A DNA stretch of 64,000 nt, from contig JAXHMK010000010.1 in NCBI GenBank assembly GCA_034521495.1, forward strand, positions 806,001 through 870,000, read 5' to 3'. How positions within the stretch are numbered: the stretch's first letter is position 1; every line of letters begins with the position of its first letter. The DNA is from Balneolaceae bacterium. Lineage in GTDB: Bacteria > Bacteroidota > Rhodothermia > Balneolales > Balneolaceae. The notes below the pieces were generated by a model. That model searched no databases and was not told the DNA's origin. It saw only the letters and a list, made by a program, of their open reading frames with translations. A program made the position numbers and the translations under genes. Shown here piece by piece: positions 34,462 through 44,000 of this stretch.

Positions 34462-36627
34462 ATGAACAAGCTTCAAAAGCTTTTTACAGTTACAGTTTTT
34501 CTATTACTTCTAATCGGATTGCAAACCCTGCACGCTTTCCAGGTAAAAACCGATCATGCTGAAGTAGAACTGATCTCTGAACAATCTGCAATTGTACCTG
34601 GGGAACCCTTCTGGATCGGAATTCGCATGGATATACAGGAGGACTGGTATGTTTATTACAGGAATCCCGCAGATTCCGGTATGCCTTTAACTGTGGAATG
34701 GACTCACAAAAAAGATTTCAACATATCCGATATTAAATGGCCCTATCCTGAGTGGAAAGACATTCCGGGTGATCTGACAAGTTACGCGTATGCGGACAGC
34801 ATGCTCTATATGATGGAGGCCACCGCACCGGAGAACCTTGATCCCGGAGATAAAATAACGTTGCAAGCATCTGCAGACTGGTTGATTTGTGAGAATGTCT
34901 GTATCCCCGAAAGCGCCGATCTTGAACTTACGCTGGACGTCGCTGAAAATCCGTTGTTCAACGAAGATCATCTCTCCCTCTTTTCGCAAATGCGGGAAAA
35001 ACTGCCGGCCGATCTCGATTTTTGGGATGCATCTGCTGAGGTTGAAGGTGATTCCATCACACTAAAATTAACCACTGATGCATTTGATCTGCCTCAATAT
35101 TCAAATGTGATCTATTTCGCGAATGAGAAAGGGGAGATCGAAAATGGAGCTGATCAACCTTTCACTGTTGAGAATGACACTCTCACAATGAGTCTCCAAA
35201 AATCAGAGTACAAAACTGATGAAGTGGAACGGGTTTGGGGACTCGTCTATAATGAAGAAGGCTGGGATGAAAGTGGCCGAACCAAGGCGATGACAGTGGA
35301 TATCAATTTGAGCGGTGAGGTGACTGATTCATCTTCTCAGCCGGTTCTGTCGCAATCTTTTTTACTAATCCTTGGATTTGCTTTTATTGGTGGTTTGATC
35401 CTGAACCTGATGCCCTGTGTTTTTCCCATCCTCTCTATAAAAGTGATGAACTTTTTGCAGATCTCCGGGCATAATCCAAAGAAAGCAAAAATACACGGTT
35501 GGGTATTTGGCGCAGGAGTTTTAGCCTCATTCTTATTTCTTGCAGGATTGTTACTCTTATTGAGAGCCGGCGGACAGGAACTCGGCTGGGGATTTCAGCT
35601 TCAGTCACCCCCCTTCATTGCATTTATGACATTCCTCATGTTCGGCCTCGCCCTCAACCTGATGGGCGTTTTTGAGATCGGAAATTCGTTGATGAATGTT
35701 GCCGGTAGTGCTAAAACCGGTGAAGGTTTAAAGGGATCTTTTTTCAGTGGTGTTTTAGCTACAGTTCTGGCAACGCCTTGTACCGCTCCCTTTATGGGTA
35801 CCGCACTCGGCGCCGCAATCACCATGCCTGCAACTTCTGCACTCCTGGTATTTGCAGTCCTTGGATTTGGAATGGCCGTTCCATATATCATTTTATCATC
35901 ATTTCCAGCACTCATGAAAAAACTGCCCAAACCAGGGGCATGGATGGAAACCTTCAAACAGTTTATGGCCTTTCCGCTTTTTGCCACTGCAATCTGGCTG
36001 GCATGGGTGTTTGGGCAGCAAGTGGGCATTGATGGACTCACAAACCTCCTTATTGGCCTGCTCTTGATGAGCATGGGTATTTGGATTCTGAACCGATGGA
36101 AGGCAACACAAATCTCAAATGTATCGAGAATAGTGAGCCGCGCTTTTGTAATTCTGTTGATTGCAGGCGGATTCTTTATTTCTGCTTCTTCGAGCTCACA
36201 ACAACAGGCTAACGGGTCCTCCTCTGCAGCCCAAACAGACCAATATGGAATTGAATGGCAGGCCTATTCTCAAGCAGCATTAGATCAACATTTAGCTAAC
36301 AATCAAAATGTATTTCTTGATTTTACAGCGGCCTGGTGTATCACTTGTAAAGCAAATGAGCGAGTTGTATTCAGTTCCGATGAGGTAATAGATAAATTCA
36401 GAGATCTTGATTTTGTAATGATGAAAGCAGACTGGACAAATCGAAATCCGGAAATTACACGTGCACTCGAATCGTTCGGAAGAAACGGTGTTCCGCTTTA
36501 TGTGATCTACCACGAGGATCTCGATGAACCTATAATTTTACCGGAGCTTTTAACCCCCGGAATTGTATTGGATACACTCAACGAACTGCCTCAAGAAAGT
36601 TCTACGCTATCTATGAATGAATCATAA
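34462..36627 (+). CDS. dsbD: DsbD-type protein-disulfide reductase
   Basis: Carries reducing power from cytoplasmic thioredoxin across the inner membrane to periplasmic partners. ATG 34462 starts a signal peptide (MNKLQKLFTVTVFLLLLIG); a TTG three codons earlier is less likely. Residues about 22-270 form the periplasmic DsbD-N/ScsB-like domain, with ICENVCIPESADLELTL holding a Cys pair. Eight membrane segments (about 290-590) include NLMPCVFPILSIKV and TPCTAPFMGTALGA, the two Pro-Cys motifs that shuttle electrons. The C-terminal thioredoxin domain has FTAAWCITCKANE with a CxxC. A full-length 721-residue protein. The redoxin gene 46 bases downstream is a natural client or partner. Confidence 0.9.
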   Translation: MNKLQKLFTVTVFLLLLIGLQTLHAFQVKTDHAEVELISEQSAIVPGEPFWIGIRMDIQEDWYVYYRNPADSGMPLTVEWTHKKDFNISDIKWPYPEWKDIPGDLTSYAYADSMLYMMEATAPENLDPGDKITLQASADWLICENVCIPESADLELTLDVAENPLFNEDHLSLFSQMREKLPADLDFWDASAEVEGDSITLKLTTDAFDLPQYSNVIYFANEKGEIENGADQPFTVENDTLTMSLQKSEYKTDEVERVWGLVYNEEGWDESGRTKAMTVDINLSGEVTDSSSQPVLSQSFLLILGFAFIGGLILNLMPCVFPILSIKVMNFLQISGHNPKKAKIHGWVFGAGVLASFLFLAGLLLLLRAGGQELGWGFQLQSPPFIAFMTFLMFGLALNLMGVFEIGNSLMNVAGSAKTGEGLKGSFFSGVLATVLATPCTAPFMGTALGAAITMPATSALLVFAVLGFGMAVPYIILSSFPALMKKLPKPGAWMETFKQFMAFPLFATAIWLAWVFGQQVGIDGLTNLLIGLLLMSMGIWILNRWKATQISNVSRIVSRAFVILLIAGGFFISASSSSQQQANGSSSAAQTDQYGIEWQAYSQAALDQHLANNQNVFLDFTAAWCITCKANERVVFSSDEVIDKFRDLDFVMMKADWTNRNPEITRALESFGRNGVPLYVIYHEDLDEPIILPELLTPGIVLDTLNELPQESSTLSMNES

Positions 36628-36673
36628 AATAATTTTCATTCAACCTTCAACTATCATTCAAGCTCAAGCATCA

Positions 36674-37307
36674 TGAAAAAGTTAATTCTACTATTTTCTT
36701 TGATTTTTGCTGCTTCGTTGATCCTTAATCTCACCAGTGAAAGCGGGAAAAAAGAGCCGCTGATGCCACAGTTGGTGAACAAGCTCCTGAATTTGAAGTG
36801 ATAGGTGCAGATGGCACCATCTACAGCCTCTCAGACTTTGAAGGACAATATGTAATTCTTGAATGGCTGAACCACAGCTGCCCCTACATACAAAAACATT
36901 ACAACGGGGATAACATGCAGCAACTCCAGGAAAAATATACCGATCAGGGTGTTGTATGGCTTTCAGTTATCTCTTCCGCACCCGGAACCCAGGGATACAT
37001 GGAAGCTGAACAAGCCCAACAATCGATTGAAGAGCACGGAGCATCACCAACAGCCATTCTTCTCGATTCGGAAGGTGAAATGGGACGTGCTTACGATGCC
37101 CGTGTGACGCCGCACATGTTCATCATCGATCCCGATGGAGTGGTTCGCTATAATGGCGCCATCGACGATAAGCCAACTCCGCGCGCAAGCTCACTTGAAA
37201 CGGCTCACAACTACATCGATGCCGCAATGAATAGCCTTATGAACGGCGAAGAAGTGCAAGTGAAGAGTAATGAACCCTATGGTTGCAGTGTGAAGTATGG
37301 GACGTAA
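36674..37307 (+). pseudogene. Secreted redoxin/TlpA-like protein, frame broken in an A run
   Basis: ATG 36674 begins a signal-like N-terminus (MKKLILLFSLIFAASLIL) in one frame. The redoxin domain continues in another (ATVGEQAPEFEVIGADGTIY, then LSDFEGQYVILEW, NHSCPYIQKHY, RVTPHMFIIDPDGV, ending YGCSVKYGT). The frames meet at a run of six A at about 36749-36754. A seventh A, or a -1 slip on the run, gives a continuous protein of about 211 residues. The CPYIQKHY motif has a single Cys in the peroxiredoxin-like position, as in a family of redoxins often found with DsbD. It could reduce thiols or peroxides in the periplasm. Most likely an indel error, but slippage is possible. Confidence 0.72.
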
Positions 37308-37313
37308 TCGTTT

Positions 37314-37445
37314 CTCCCCTCTCGAGAGCGGAAAGTGAAATGAGCGCTTAGCGAATAAACTCGGGGTGTGTGGAGTTATTCATCTCAACCCCCTATCCTT
37401 CACTACTATGGTCGAACACACCCCTAAATCCCTCTCAAGAGGGGA
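37314..37445. repeat. Large imperfect palindromic repeat element, copy 2
   Basis: The left part (CCCCTC...GCGGAAAGTGAAATGAGCG, CTTAGCGAATAAACTCGGGGT) closely matches the left arm of 7437-7598. The right part (CGAACACACCCCTAAATCCC, then CTCTCAAGAGGGGA) is a shorter inverted arm. It sits at the 3' side of the redoxin gene. The copy is more degraded than copy 1. Confidence 0.7.
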
Positions 37446-37511
37446 CTGTTCGCTCAATCCGCATTCACTACTATCGCCAATTGTACATAAATCCCTCTCA
37501 ATACTAATCTT

Positions 37512-37548
37512 ACTTGTTCCGAAGGTCTCCTTCGGTATCTGTTTAGCG
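37512..37548. repeat. Left arm of an outer inverted repeat around the IS110 region
   Basis: ACTTGTTCCGAAGG, 8 bases that complete a TCCGAAGG/CCTTCGGA hairpin, then GGTATCTGTTTAGCG. The reverse complement of 39127-39156 reads ACTCGTTCCGAAGG-A-GGTATATGTTTAGCG. The two arms thus bracket the insertion sequence in inverted orientation. A CTGGCAG/CTGCCAG hairpin follows at 37551-37577. Confidence 0.65.
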
Positions 37549-37763
37549 TCCTGGCAGAGTGCGATAGCTCCTGCCAGAGTCGCGTGGATCGGTTTTCGAG
37601 GGGAATGCCTTATCCCACAACTCTCATATGTTACATCTCCCATATGATTTGGAAATGTAACCATTTGAAACGTTTTTATGAACATTGCTGAACAAGGAAT
37701 GGGTCTGGTACTTCCTTCCCAACTCTAAACACCAGTTCGAGCACCGCTTGTGCTGGATGTACT

Positions 37764-37927
37764 CTGTCAGGTATATCCGGGCCCATTTTTCTGTCGTTGA
37801 CCTCCAACAGTACCTATTGTAATTGCTTTCGAGTCGGCTCGTAGCAATATCACCAATTTATGAGACATGCTGGGTGCGTCAGGATCCTGTTTAGCGTTTA
37901 AATGTGAACCAAAACTTCATAATACCC
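37764..37927 (+). ncRNA. Candidate bridge RNA in the left end of the IS110 element
   Basis: In IS110-subgroup elements the non-coding left end encodes a bridge RNA that pairs with donor and target DNA and guides the recombinase. Here the longer non-coding end is upstream of the transposase, as in that subgroup. It holds a two-tier hairpin, ATTGCT and AGCAAT enclosing CGAG/CTCG (37819-37846 region). A GTTG/CAAC hairpin precedes it. The guide loops could not be matched to the flanks by eye, so this is inference. Confidence 0.4.
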
Positions 37928-39025
37928 ATGATTTACAGCCTTGGTACCGATATGTCCAAAGATGAGTTCAGTGCGTGTCTGCAACGCTACAATCTTTACG
38001 AACAAACCTACCATCTACTTGCCCGCAAAACTTTTGCAAACAAACTCTCTGGTTTTAAAGCCTGTATGCGTTGGTTGAGGAGACACACCAACAAACAACC
38101 AGCCCCGGTTCGTGTGACGATGGAAGCCACCGGCGTGTATTATGAACCACTGGCCCTGCATATTGGCCAGCATCACCCGGAGATTCATCTGGCCGTGGTC
38201 CTGCCCAGTCAATCAAAAAAGTTTATCGAATCTCAGGGATATCGCAGTAAAACCGATAAAATTGATGCTGAGGGACTCTCGCTGATGGGAGCCGAACGCA
38301 AGCTGTCTGCGTGGAAGGGAATCGATCCGTTTTGGCGGGAATTGCGGTCCATGACCCGTACGCGTTCGGAATTGTTGGAGCAGCGCACACAGTTGCGTAA
38401 CCAACTTCACGCCCTTTCCCACAGCGGGCAGCCAGCCCGTTATGTTGACGGAGCTCTACAGGAGTGTATTCAGACACTCAGTGAGCAAATTGACAAGCTG
38501 ACCCGTCTTATCAAAAAACACCTGAAGTCTCGCAACGATCTGAAGACCTCGGTCGCTTGTCTGAAAAGTATTCCCGGGATCGGCATGCTGACGATTGCCT
38601 GCATCCTGGCTGAGACCAACGGATTCGCTGAGTTCCACAGCATTTCTCAGTTAATTTCCTTTAGCGGTTATGATGTGGTGGTCAAACAATCCGGCAAATG
38701 GACCGGACAACCGAAAATTTCCAAAAAAGGCTCCAAATATATCCGCAAGACGATGTATATGCCTGCCTCGACCATTGTGCGGTGTGAGCGGGGTCCGGTA
38801 TATGAATTATACCAGCGACTGCTCTCGGTCCACAATGTGAAGATGAAGGCCCACGTAGCTGTTCAGAAAAAACTACTGACCTACATGTATGTATTGTGGA
38901 ATAAACAACAAACATTTGATCCGGATGTCATTCAAAACCAACGCAACCAACATCAAACAAAGATAGCCCCTCCATCAGCTGACGGAGAGGCTACAGTAGA
39001 TACATCACATGCAAAAGCATCATGA
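37928..39025 (+). CDS. IS110-family transposase (DEDD recombinase)
   Basis: A 365-residue recombinase from ATG 37928; a GTG at 37904 adds eight residues and is less typical, as the family usually starts a few residues before the first Asp. The N-terminal RuvC-like DEDD domain shows Asp8 (LGTDMSKDEF), Glu66 (VTMEATGVYYE), Asp110 and Asp113 (YRSKTDKIDAEGL). A coiled helical section follows (MTRTRSELLEQRTQLRNQLH). The C-terminal Tnp_20 domain has LKSIPGIGMLTIACILAE, SFSGYDVVVKQSGK and KGSKYIRKTMYMPASTIV, the last carrying the probable catalytic Ser. The reading frame is intact, so the element may be active. Confidence 0.92.
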   Translation: MIYSLGTDMSKDEFSACLQRYNLYEQTYHLLARKTFANKLSGFKACMRWLRRHTNKQPAPVRVTMEATGVYYEPLALHIGQHHPEIHLAVVLPSQSKKFIESQGYRSKTDKIDAEGLSLMGAERKLSAWKGIDPFWRELRSMTRTRSELLEQRTQLRNQLHALSHSGQPARYVDGALQECIQTLSEQIDKLTRLIKKHLKSRNDLKTSVACLKSIPGIGMLTIACILAETNGFAEFHSISQLISFSGYDVVVKQSGKWTGQPKISKKGSKYIRKTMYMPASTIVRCERGPVYELYQRLLSVHNVKMKAHVAVQKKLLTYMYVLWNKQQTFDPDVIQNQRNQHQTKIAPPSADGEATVDTSHAKAS

Positions 39026-39126
39026 TGTTCTTTGAACTCAAAAACTATAAAAATATATTGATTTTTAACACAGTACCTGACAGGAACCGAAAAGCACGGT
39101 GCTCTGTCAGGTTGTTTGACTCAAAC

Positions 39127-39156
39127 CGCTAAACATATACCTCCTTCGGAACGAGT
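39127..39156. repeat. Right arm of the outer inverted repeat
   Basis: Reverse complement partner of 37512-37548 (shared ACTyGTTCCGAAGG and GGTATnTGTTTAGCG, where this arm lacks 7 bases). Its CTTCGGAACGAGTAAAAC part is also found at 27399-27416, so the arm belongs to a dispersed repeat family. Confidence 0.65.
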
Positions 39157-39194
39157 AAAACCCAATCAATCATCCGATGAATTTTATTTACACT

Positions 39195-41033
39195 TCAATT
39201 TGAATACAGCATCTCTCCCAACCCTGTAAAGCGCTGGGTTTCTCTCCTCATTCCCCTCTCAAAGAGATCCAGGTCTCCATACAGCGAAAAACTCTCTCTC
39301 GCCCTGGTGATGGCCGTGTAGATCAACTCCTTCGTCAGAATTGATGTATCTTTTTGAGGTAGTAAAAAGTTTACATGATTAAATTCCGAACCCTGGCTTT
39401 TATGTACGGTTAGAAAATAAGCAGGATCGAAATGAGTGAGCCGATGAGGCTTGAATCGTTTGATCTCTGATCCGGTTTCCACATATACCCAAAATGTATC
39501 CTCCCTGTCCTCCAGGCAAACTCCAAGATCACCGTTAAACACCCCAAGATTGTAATCATTTTGAGTAATCATAATCGGCCGTCCGTGATACCAACCCTTC
39601 TCCATTTGCACTACACGCTCAGAAGCTAAACGTTCTTCGATCAACCGGTTGAGCCGCTCTGTTCCTGTCAGTCCCCTTCGAAGTACCATCAGCCAGATCG
39701 ATTTTTTCCATAGCTCCATCATCTCATTTGGAGTTCGGATCTCTTCACATCTTTTAATTTTCTGCGTCAGATCTTCCAAAATATGTTGAATATCTTCTTT
39801 TTGATAATTGAATGGTTGATGATGCAGATCTGAATATTTATCAAAAACAGAGTTCACATCTTCATTCTGTATATTTTGGTTTTTGACGATATCAGACAAC
39901 CGCCCGATTCCACTCGATTCATCAAACCGATAACTCTTGGTGAGATATACAATCGAATCACTGATTTGAGATTCAGCATGATCCGGCAATTCATCTGAAA
40001 TCCCAAACTTCTTCAAAGCCTGAATCGTTACCGGTAAAAAGCTATTCTCTGTTTTCTGACACAGATCTGCAAATACCGCCCCAGCCTCTACCGATGCAAG
40101 CTGATCTTTATCCCCAAGCAAAATTAATTTTGTATTCTCACTAAGGTGATCCACCAATCGGTACATCAGCGAGAGATCCATCATGGAAGCTTCATCCACA
40201 ATGATCAAATCCTGGCGCAGGTTTTTCTTTTCAACCGGCGGTAACAATCCACTCGATTCCGTTCCCGATAACAACCGGTGTACAGTCTTCGCCTCACTCG
40301 GAAAATGCCGGAGTTCCTCTTTACTCAAATTCAATTTTTTCAGCTCACGGTTCAGCGCTTCACCCATTCTTCCTGCGGCCTTCCCGGTCGGCGCTGCAAG
40401 GGCGATGTTCAATCGTTCACCTGACAGTCTCTGGTGCAGTGCGAGAATCCGTGCAACCGTCGTGGTTTTTCCCGTTCCGGGTCCGCCGGAGATGATTAAA
40501 AACGGCTTAAACAACGAAAGCGCAGCAGCCACTTTCTGCCAGTTGATATTATTTTCCTCTTCCGGGAAGAAATGACTCAGATTTTGTACTGATATATCAT
40601 CTATATCAGTTATCGAATTTTTTGATATATTATCTTTAATCCATTGTCCTGCAATATATTCATAGTACCAATACCGCCTGAATGTAAGTCGATTTTCACT
40701 CAGTATGAGTGGTTTCATATCACCGGGAGATCCCACAATAGGACTCGTTTTTACCTCCGAAACATTCAAATTTTCTCTCTTTAATAAAGAGGAATTCTCA
40801 AGATCCAGCCCAAGGATTTCAACCCACTCCTGCGGGCTCCGGTCGAGCGGTAAACAGGTATGACCTGCCTTAATAAAGAGTGAAAGAAATACTGTACACA
40901 TCCGAATTCCATCGTCCAGTTTGCCATATTCCCTCTCCAAAAAGCGTAACATTTCCCGCTCATAAATTTCAATCCAGCCGGACTCAACTCCCTCCTCAAA
41001 CCAATCCTTTATAAATGATAATTGCCCGCTCAC
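39195..41033 (-). CDS. recD: RecBCD enzyme subunit RecD
   Basis: The 612-residue 5'-to-3' helicase subunit of the RecBCD double-strand-break repair enzyme. An N-terminal helical domain (1-115) contacts RecB. Walker A GGPGTGKTTTVARIL is at 183-197, motif II is IIVDEASMMDLSL, with LILLGDKDQLASVEAGAVF (motif III). The C-terminal UvrD_C_2 part contains LTVHKSQGSEF. Length is normal for RecD, unlike the longer RecD2. The start overlaps the recB stop by 4 bp, so translation is coupled. It is the last gene of recC-recB-recD. Confidence 0.94.
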   Translation of the reverse strand: MSGQLSFIKDWFEEGVESGWIEIYEREMLRFLEREYGKLDDGIRMCTVFLSLFIKAGHTCLPLDRSPQEWVEILGLDLENSSLLKRENLNVSEVKTSPIVGSPGDMKPLILSENRLTFRRYWYYEYIAGQWIKDNISKNSITDIDDISVQNLSHFFPEEENNINWQKVAAALSLFKPFLIISGGPGTGKTTTVARILALHQRLSGERLNIALAAPTGKAAGRMGEALNRELKKLNLSKEELRHFPSEAKTVHRLLSGTESSGLLPPVEKKNLRQDLIIVDEASMMDLSLMYRLVDHLSENTKLILLGDKDQLASVEAGAVFADLCQKTENSFLPVTIQALKKFGISDELPDHAESQISDSIVYLTKSYRFDESSGIGRLSDIVKNQNIQNEDVNSVFDKYSDLHHQPFNYQKEDIQHILEDLTQKIKRCEEIRTPNEMMELWKKSIWLMVLRRGLTGTERLNRLIEERLASERVVQMEKGWYHGRPIMITQNDYNLGVFNGDLGVCLEDREDTFWVYVETGSEIKRFKPHRLTHFDPAYFLTVHKSQGSEFNHVNFLLPQKDTSILTKELIYTAITRARESFSLYGDLDLFERGMRRETQRFTGLGEMLYSN

Positions 41034-44000
41034 AGCTGCACCTCCAATTCGTTTGTCAGGCTTTCAATCACAATCTCATCCGGCTTATGAAACCAGACAC
41101 CGCCGTCCTCCCCTTTTCGCATTCCGCGAACAAAAAGATAGGCCACTCCGCCAAAATCTCTCTCATAATCAAATTCCGTTATTCGTGATTTCAAATACTT
41201 CAAAAGAGCCACAGTGTAGAGGTGATATTGCACATCATACGAAGCGTTGTAGATCTCTTCCTTCAAATGTTCGCGGCTATAATCTGCCAATGTATCTCCC
41301 AAATAGTTCGATTTGTAATCAACGATATAGTATCTCCCGTTTTGCCGCACAATCAGATCAATAAAACCCGTTAAAAAGTTTTTTATCCCATTCTTCGATG
41401 TCTGCTGAACCTTGTCCCTTGACCGAATAATCTTCAGGATATTCTCTAACGATGGCTGCTTTGTCTTAAAATGAAATTCCATCTCCCGGAGCTGCTCATG
41501 ATCTTTTACCTCACTCAACATTAGTCCGGGAATATCTGCTGAAACAACATTACGAATCATATTCTGGGTGACTGTCATCCACTTTTGATCAATCTGATAC
41601 TGGTCTAAAACCTTTTCAATAACAGATGAATGATCATCGCTGAGAGCCGTATCAAACCTAAAGTTTTGATCCTCAAAAAGTTTATGAATCGCCGTTCCCG
41701 CAGTAGCTCCCCGCGGAAAAGTAAAGATGTTCAAATCGCGAATCTCCTCTCTCTGTTGATGTATAGCCGAGAGATACGAATCCATTACCTGATCATAGTC
41801 CGGCTCACCGGGGGCCGCCTTGTGGCTCGTCAGAGATGAAAAACTCTCCACTTGTCTCTGGATATCTAAATTTAAGCGGCCGTTATACTTACTCACTTGC
41901 AACTGCCCGGATCTGTCCCAAACTCTTTCTGACCCCTCCTCTGTTTTTTCATCCGCTTCCCTGATTGTTAATTCGATCGCCCCGTCAGATTTTTGCTCCA
42001 ATTCTCTGAACAAGTTAAGAATGGTCTCATCTGTAAAATCTGTCTCAGCTTTCAGTTTTGATCTGTTTTGGATAATCTCCCTCACAGTTTCGTGATCCAT
42101 CAAAGAAGATACCACCCCCGAACGCAGAGAGGCATCGTGATGCGCCCAGGGAATTACGCAAAGATATTTTGCACGTGTTACCGCCACATAATATTTCCGG
42201 ACCTCCTCAGCGGTATTTTCAATACGGCTTTGATAAACTGCCTCATCCATTTCCCCGCCCGGCATCTGATCATACCGTATGACAGGATCACCATGTTGAT
42301 CGTGGTATTCAGTCAGAAGTTTCTTGCTATTTGCTTTCTTCACATCCCAAAGCGTGGGACAAAATACGACCGGGAATTCCAGGCCTTTACTATTATGAAT
42401 TGTACTGATCTTCACCAGGTTTTGGTCGCTTTCCAACAACAAGGTTTTCTCGTCATCTTTATCGGGGTCGGCCATCTCATCCACAAACCAAGAGTGCAAT
42501 GCATTCGGGTCGAACTTACCCTCCTTTTCAGCTTTTGCGCAAATATCCGCCAGTTGGTATAAGTTGGTGAGAATTCGCTCGGAGCTTGAAAACTGAGCCA
42601 GTTTGGCAATTCGTTCACCCGAAAAAAGAAGTTTCCTGAACATTGGATAAAAACCATCCCGCAGCCAAACTTCTTCCAACTCCTGCAGTTCATCAATCAA
42701 TATTTGCCGCTGATCCCCTTCAATTGATAGCTCGTAAAGTTCATTCAGGTTCTGTCCCCAAAAACCAGAGACAAGAGCATTATTCACGGCCGTTCGATTA
42801 TACGGATCCAAAATGGCAGTCATCACAGTCTCGAGTCGACGTGCCTCAGCGGATTCAAATACCTTCTCTCTCGAATAGGTCACAGAATCAATACCGGCCT
42901 CTTTTAGCCTTCTCTTCATCTCTTCCGCGTGCTTATGACTTGAAACCAATACAGCAATATCCCCCGCCTCCAGTTTCCGGTTTTTGATTAATACTTCTCC
43001 CTCCTCTGCCCTTCGCAATAGTCTTGCGATCTCTCGAACCGTTTGAGAAAATACAAACCGGTTGGCATCATCTTTACTGGATTCAATTCCCGGTTTCGTG
43101 ATCAATTGAATTTTACTTGAACGTTTTTCATCAATCAAAAACTGATCTTCCAACTCCGTCTGTCCCGTATCTACGTCCAAATATTCAATCCCCTTTTCGA
43201 TAAACGGCTGGGCGGAAAGCCCAAATAATGTGTTAACTGCTTTGTTGAAACTCGGCGTGCTTCTAAAATTTTTATGAAGTGTATATTGCTCCACAAATGA
43301 TTCATCTCTTGCCTGGATATAGGTGTAAACATCCGCTCCGCGAAATGCATAAATCGCCTGTTTTGGGTCGCCGATCATCACCAAAGAGGATTCCGTTTTC
43401 TGAGATGGATAAATTGAATTGAGGATTGAGTACTGAGTGGGATCTGTGTCCTGGAATTCATCAACCAGTGCAGCGGGATATTTCTTTTGAAGAATTTCCG
43501 GTAAGCTTTCCGAATCGACTAAAGCCCTCTCTACACTGTTTAAAAGATCATCGTAAGTAACTGTATTGGAATTAATTGAGAGTTTTTCTCGTATTTTTTC
43601 AATTTCTTCAACTGCTTTCTGAATGAGGGTTGTTTTTACCTTGTCAAACTCTTGAACTCTTTCAAAATACTCGTCACAGACTTTAAAAAAGGGGTGGTTG
43701 GGGACTCTGTTCGTACCGGATTTCAAATTCTCAGGATCGTTAATATATCGGGATGTGAAGTATTTTAACTGATCAAATCTATCCATCGAAAATGAAGAAT
43801 CATCAGCGAACTTTTGCATCTCCCTGATCCGCGATTCAACATTTTTCTTCGTGTAATATTTCAAATCGCATTGAAGCAGTTCCTGTCTGACAGCCGCTTT
43901 CTCAGCATTCCACAAATCAACAACATCCCGCCGAATTTTTAGCAGATCTCCCAGGTAACCAACCGCATCATCAAGCCCCTCTCCTTCAAGCTTCGCATAC

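Larger units (their letters stand above)
37764..39112 (+). mobile_element. IS110-family insertion sequence (approximate ends)
   Basis: The transposase gene is flanked by perfect 11-bp direct copies of CTCTGTCAGGT at 37764-37774 and 39102-39112. An inverted TACCTGACAG also lies near the right end (39074-39083). The enclosed length, about 1.35 kb, fits IS110 elements, which lack ordinary terminal inverted repeats. The left non-coding stretch is about 150 bases and the right about 85. Exact ends need comparison with an empty site. The hairpin at 39076-39111 at the right end resembles one in the 30039-30270 element. Confidence 0.7.

Noticed and set aside
36798-37307. Redoxin read as a short cytoplasmic protein from a GTG at 36798
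   Set aside because: The conserved domain starts upstream (ATVGEQAPEFEV) and a signal peptide lies in frame after one added base, so the GTG is internal.
37366-37685. Frames of about 93-101 codons on both strands left of the IS110 element
   Set aside because: They lie across palindromic repeat arms; opposite-strand frames over a repeat are expected and no family is recognised.
39026-39194. Bridge RNA at the right end of the IS (IS1111-type arrangement)
   Set aside because: The right non-coding end is only about 85 bases inside the proposed boundary; the left end is longer and better structured.
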